Part shown: positions 60,978 to 64,000 of the stretch, piece by piece
Numbering within the stretch: the first letter of the stretch is position 1
Layout: every line of letters starts with the position of its first letter
Origin: Pedobacter borealis DSM 19626
Lineage (GTDB): Bacteria > Bacteroidota > Bacteroidia > Sphingobacteriales > Sphingobacteriaceae
Direction of reading: 5' to 3'
Length of the DNA stretch: 64,000 nucleotides
Assembly: GCF_000708285.2 (NCBI RefSeq)
Contig: NZ_JAUG01000040.1
Span: 1 to 64,000, forward strand
Notes under the pieces: model-generated
Databases searched by the model: none
What the model saw: the letters and a program-made list of their open reading frames with translations, nothing else
Told to the model about the DNA's origin: nothing
Program-made: the position numbers and the translations under genes

Positions 60978-63494
60978 ATGAATAAAAAAATTATTGCCTG
61001 TGGAGTGATGCTGGCTTCTGCCTTTATGGCTAATCCACTTTTTGCACAGGAACAGCCTGTAGAAAAATCGAACAATTTAAATGTTTACCGTGTAACTGCA
61101 ACTAAAGTTAACGATCTGGTTCATACCAAACTCGATGTATCTTTTGATTATGCAAAGCGATACCTATATGGTAAAGAGTGGGTTACTTTAAAACCTCATT
61201 TTTATGCTACCGACTCTTTAACCCTCGATGCGCAGGGAATGGATATTAAAGCCATTGCCTTGGTTGGCGCAAAAGGAAATACCCCGCTTAAATATGTTTA
61301 TAAAGATAATAAGCTTTATATCACCCTAAATAAAAAGTACACCAATACCGAAAAGTATACAGTGTATATTGCTTACACCGCTAAACCCGATGAATTGAAA
61401 GTAAAGGGGAGTGCTGCCATAACCGATGCTAAAGGTTTATATTTTATCAACCCAGATGGTACCGATAAAAACAAACCAACACAGATCTGGACACAGGGTG
61501 AAACGGAATCATCTTCGGCTTGGTTTCCAACGATCGATAAACCTGACCAGAAAACTACTGAAGAGATTTCGATAACGGTAAAATCGAAATACACAACGCT
61601 TTCTAACGGAAAATTAGTGAGCCAGAAAGCCAATGCAGATGGAACCAGAACCGATACCTGGAAAATGGATCTGCCACATTCGCCATATTTATTTATGATG
61701 GCGGTTGGCGAATTCAAAATCACAAAAGATAACTATAAAGGGAAGGAAGTAAGCTATTACCTCGAACCGAAATTTGCGCCCTATGCCAAGCAGATTTTTG
61801 GCAAAACACCTGATATGATCCAGTTTTACAGCAATTTGTTAGGGGTAGATTACCCATGGAATAAATATGCACAGGTGGTAGCCAGAGATTACGTTTCGGG
61901 CGCAATGGAAAATACAACAGCTACTTTACATGGCGAGCAGGTACAGAAAACGGATCGCGAGTTATTGGATGAAAATGAAGAAGGAACCATTGCACACGAG
62001 CTTTTTCACCAATGGTTTGGCGATTATGTGACCGCAGAGTCGTGGTCTAACTTAACCATGAACGAATCTTTTGCCACCTTTGGTGAAGTGATCTGGCATG
62101 GTCATGATGAAGGGCAGGATGCTGAAGATAAATCGCGTTACAGTAAACTGCAATCCTATTTAGGATCGACCAAAAAAGGAGAAAGCCCTGTTTTGGCACG
62201 TTTTTATTATGGCGACAAGGAAGATATGTTCGATAACATCAGCTATGCTAAAGGATCGATCATTCTGTATGCACTAAAAAACCAGATGGGTGATGCTGCT
62301 TTTTATAAATCGCTTAACCGCTACCTAACCACCAATGCCTTTAAAAATGGCGAAACACATCAATTGCGTTTAGCTATGGAAGAGGTTACCGGAAAAGATT
62401 GGAGTCCGTATTTTAATCAGTGGTATTACAATGGTGGCCACCCAGTTCTAAGTATCGATTATGGATACGAAAACGGCAAGGCAACAATTAAAGTTAAACA
62501 AACACAGGATTCGAGCGTGCAGACATTTACACTGCCGTTAAAAATTGATATCTATGCAGGAGGTAAAAAAATCAGAAAGGAAATCCTGATCAATAGCCGA
62601 GAGCAGAACTTTGGTTTCGAGGTAAGTGCTAAACCCGATTTAATCGATTTTGATGTAGATAAAATTTTAGTCGGAGAAACAAACGACAATAAAACTGCTG
62701 AAAACTATTATTTTCAATACAAAAATGCGCCTAGTTATGCCAATAGAATTGAAGCGCTGCAATTTATTATGCAGAGCAAAGCCAAGAGCGGCCAGTTGGT
62801 GTTGCTAGAAGGTTTAAAGGATAAATCGGCAGATTTACGCGCTTTAAGCATTGATGGGATTAACCTGGACGATGCTCAGATTAAAGCAGCGGCTTTACCG
62901 GTTTTACTTCAGATTGCCAAAACAGATAAAAATACCGAAGCAAGATCAGCTGCAATTGTGAAATTAGCTGAAACTGGCGATCAGGCTTATAAAACTTTAG
63001 TGTTAGAAAGCTTAAAAGATAGGTCGTACAAGGTAATTGCTGCCGGTATTGATGGTTTAGCCAAACTGGCTCCACAAGAGAGCATTGCGGCTTTAGCATC
63101 GTTAGATGAAGATACGAAAGCGCATATAGCACCTTCTATTGCAACGTTATATATCAACGAACCAAAAGATGAGTATCAGGCATTTTATGATAACATTATG
63201 CTTACAGGCGACAGGAATAGTGTTTTTGCAGTGGTTGGCCAGTATTTTCAGTATCTGAGAGCCAACAATAATCCTGCAGTTACCGAGAAAGGCATAATAA
63301 ATATTCGCGCTGCAATTGAAAGATTAAAATTGCAATCTTATTTAAATAAACAACTTGCGGGTGCTTATACTGCAGCTGCGCAGGCCAAAACGCAACAGGC
63401 TACCCTTTCGGGCCGCGGCGTAGAAGCAATCTCCAACTTAAGCAAACAAGCTGAACTGTTTAAAAAAGGCGCAACTGATCTGGAAAAAGAATAA
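60978..63494 (+). CDS. M1 family zinc aminopeptidase
   Basis: 838 residues from ATG 60978, whose first 25 residues form a signal peptide (ACGVMLASAFMANPLFAQ). Beta-sandwich N-terminal domain, then the thermolysin-like catalytic domain: GAMEN at about 308-312 for the peptide amino terminus, HELFH at 340-344 and the third zinc ligand Glu in NLTMNESFATFGE. After a beta domain, an alpha-helical HEAT-like region (about 580-800) completes the enzyme. It removes N-terminal residues from peptides in the periplasm or on the surface. Its promoter is the consensus pair at 60885-60917. Confidence 0.95.
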   Translation: MNKKIIACGVMLASAFMANPLFAQEQPVEKSNNLNVYRVTATKVNDLVHTKLDVSFDYAKRYLYGKEWVTLKPHFYATDSLTLDAQGMDIKAIALVGAKGNTPLKYVYKDNKLYITLNKKYTNTEKYTVYIAYTAKPDELKVKGSAAITDAKGLYFINPDGTDKNKPTQIWTQGETESSSAWFPTIDKPDQKTTEEISITVKSKYTTLSNGKLVSQKANADGTRTDTWKMDLPHSPYLFMMAVGEFKITKDNYKGKEVSYYLEPKFAPYAKQIFGKTPDMIQFYSNLLGVDYPWNKYAQVVARDYVSGAMENTTATLHGEQVQKTDRELLDENEEGTIAHELFHQWFGDYVTAESWSNLTMNESFATFGEVIWHGHDEGQDAEDKSRYSKLQSYLGSTKKGESPVLARFYYGDKEDMFDNISYAKGSIILYALKNQMGDAAFYKSLNRYLTTNAFKNGETHQLRLAMEEVTGKDWSPYFNQWYYNGGHPVLSIDYGYENGKATIKVKQTQDSSVQTFTLPLKIDIYAGGKKIRKEILINSREQNFGFEVSAKPDLIDFDVDKILVGETNDNKTAENYYFQYKNAPSYANRIEALQFIMQSKAKSGQLVLLEGLKDKSADLRALSIDGINLDDAQIKAAALPVLLQIAKTDKNTEARSAAIVKLAETGDQAYKTLVLESLKDRSYKVIAAGIDGLAKLAPQESIAALASLDEDTKAHIAPSIATLYINEPKDEYQAFYDNIMLTGDRNSVFAVVGQYFQYLRANNNPAVTEKGIINIRAAIERLKLQSYLNKQLAGAYTAAAQAKTQQATLSGRGVEAISNLSKQAELFKKGATDLEKE

Positions 63495-63515
63495 TTATAA
63501 GCAAATCCAAATAAC

Positions 63516-63548
63516 GGGCTGGCATGGAAACATCGCCGGCCCTTTGTT
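63516..63548 (+). terminator. Intrinsic terminator after the M1 gene
   Basis: GGGCTGGC (63516-63523) and GCCGGCCC (63535-63542) form an 8-base stem with one G-U pair, followed by TTTGTTT. Located 21 bases after the stop. Confidence 0.75.
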
Positions 63549-63615
63549 TAAAATAATGAAGTTTGATTAATGCTATTACAAAATGATTATTTTTTGCCTT
63601 GTAAATAAAGTCTAT

Positions 63616-63683
63616 CGTCATGCTGAATTTATTTCAGCATCTTTCATCTAAGAGATAGACCCTGAAATAAATTCAGGGTGACG
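63616..63683. repeat. GTCAT-type double-hairpin repeat
   Basis: CGTCA ... TGACG outer arms; inner ATGCTGAAATAAATTCAGCAT-like and ACCCTGAATTTATTTCAGGGT-like arms are in the same order reversed from 21136. It sits between two convergent genes. Confidence 0.65.
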
Positions 63684-63741
63684 ACGCTCTAATAAGTTAT
63701 TTTAACGATTAATAGCGTCGCGATAGCTGGCTATTTGGCCT

Positions 63742-64000
63742 TTAAGGATTACATCCCTCTTTTCTCCTGGTGTCGATAATATAAACAATCTGCCAGCCCT
63801 TATCTCCTTTTACCAATTGAAAGGAATTCACCCCACAATGGCTAAATTTTTCGCCCAGGTAAAATTTATAGTCTGTCCAAACAGAAGCCAAAGGGCCATC
63901 GATTAATATTTTGGTAAACACAATACGCTCATCATATTTTTCCTGGTGTGGAGTGCCGATAAATTTGATAAAGTCGTTAACAGATTCTGTACGTATACCC
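63742..64000 (-). CDS. NTF2-like protein, partial
   Basis: The last 86 codons of a minus-strand gene that continues past the right edge. It ends at the stop 63744-63742. Readable pattern: RTESVNDFIKFIGTP, RIVFTKILIDGPLASVWTDY, KFYLGEKFSHCGVNSFQLV and GWQIVYIIDTRRKEGC. The strands and WxDYxFYxGxxFSHCG motif match the lumazine-binding/NTF2-like family (SnoaL group). The start and any signal peptide lie outside. It was not found as a full frame because the window cuts it. Confidence 0.75.
   Translation of the reverse strand, partial: GIRTESVNDFIKFIGTPHQEKYDERIVFTKILIDGPLASVWTDYKFYLGEKFSHCGVNSFQLVKGDKGWQIVYIIDTRRKEGCNP

Noticed and set aside
5338..63683. CRISPR array
   Set aside because: The repeats are palindromic and scattered through the window. 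No regular repeat-spacer pattern and no cas gene were seen.
1..64000. Insertion sequence or integron
   Set aside because: No transposase, integrase or clear terminal inverted repeats with target duplication could be read; the small repeats carry no coding region.
1..64000. tRNA or rRNA genes
   Set aside because: I looked through the spacers for cloverleaf ends with GGTTC-type T-loops and for conserved rRNA words and found none. A tRNA scan would be decisive.

Overview
The window looks like a chromosome segment from a member of the Bacteroidota, most likely a Pedobacter-like Sphingobacteriaceae. The evidence is TonB-dependent receptors with carboxypeptidase-like N-terminal domains, a GLPGLI protein, a GIN-domain protein, Bacteroidota-type promoters (TAnnTTTG), few Shine-Dalgarno sites, AT-rich spacers, and a polysaccharide-utilisation gene set. 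The genus is inferred from gene content; no rRNA or tRNA gene was seen.

Layout. 1-640 is gene-free and carries hairpin repeats. 648-5322: a TPP riboswitch precedes a thiamine-type TonB receptor with a TTG start, followed by ThiE-like and thiamine-pyrophosphokinase-like proteins that have both lost canonical catalytic residues, and a GNAT acetyltransferase. 5481-13757: a second TonB-type barrel (minus), a LytS/LytTR two-component pair, an M49-like lipoprotein peptidase (minus) and an amidase lipoprotein. 14036-22950: housekeeping and stress genes: glnS, a stand-alone B12-binding domain with a crotonase, an orphan NtrC-type regulator, an AI-2E permease, a YtxH/holin-like/unknown trio, and aspS. 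23052-31408: a small lipoprotein, an NTF2-like protein, an ECF sigma/anti-sigma/beta-solenoid set, a TlpA thioredoxin, membrane proteins, a bestrophin, and an MFS transporter with a small membrane partner.

31437-50867 is a pectin and galacturonate locus. Its catabolic half appears intact and nearly collinear: pectate lyase PL10, uxaB, uxaA, uxaC, kdgK, kdgA, an ExuT-type transporter and gapN. Together these take galacturonate through tagaturonate, altronate, KDG and KDPG to pyruvate and glyceraldehyde-3-phosphate, then on to 3-phosphoglycerate. Its polysaccharide half is visibly broken. A GH43 has an internal deletion and frameshift, a GH28 lost its catalytic core, a pectinesterase has a signal peptide but no normal start codon, a CE12 esterase is frameshifted, and a composite scar joins a DUF5123-like beta-helix stub, about 115 bp of a SusC N-terminus and a LacI regulator without its DNA-binding domain. 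This patchwork decay is the most unusual feature of the window. Assembly error must be excluded first.

50961-64000: RlmI-type methyltransferase, an AhpD-like protein with a Crp/Fnr regulator, a GLPGLI plus TonB-barrel pair, a GIN-domain protein, an ALDH7-type dehydrogenase, a GumN/TraB protein, an M1 aminopeptidase and a partial NTF2-like protein at the right edge.

Spacers are dense with small palindromic repeats. One family has a 20-nt GGTCTGTG...CACAGACC core (seven copies). Another begins and ends with GTCAT/ATGAC arms (about ten copies). I saw no CRISPR array, insertion sequence, prophage, rRNA or tRNA. No confidently novel defence or biosynthetic system is visible.
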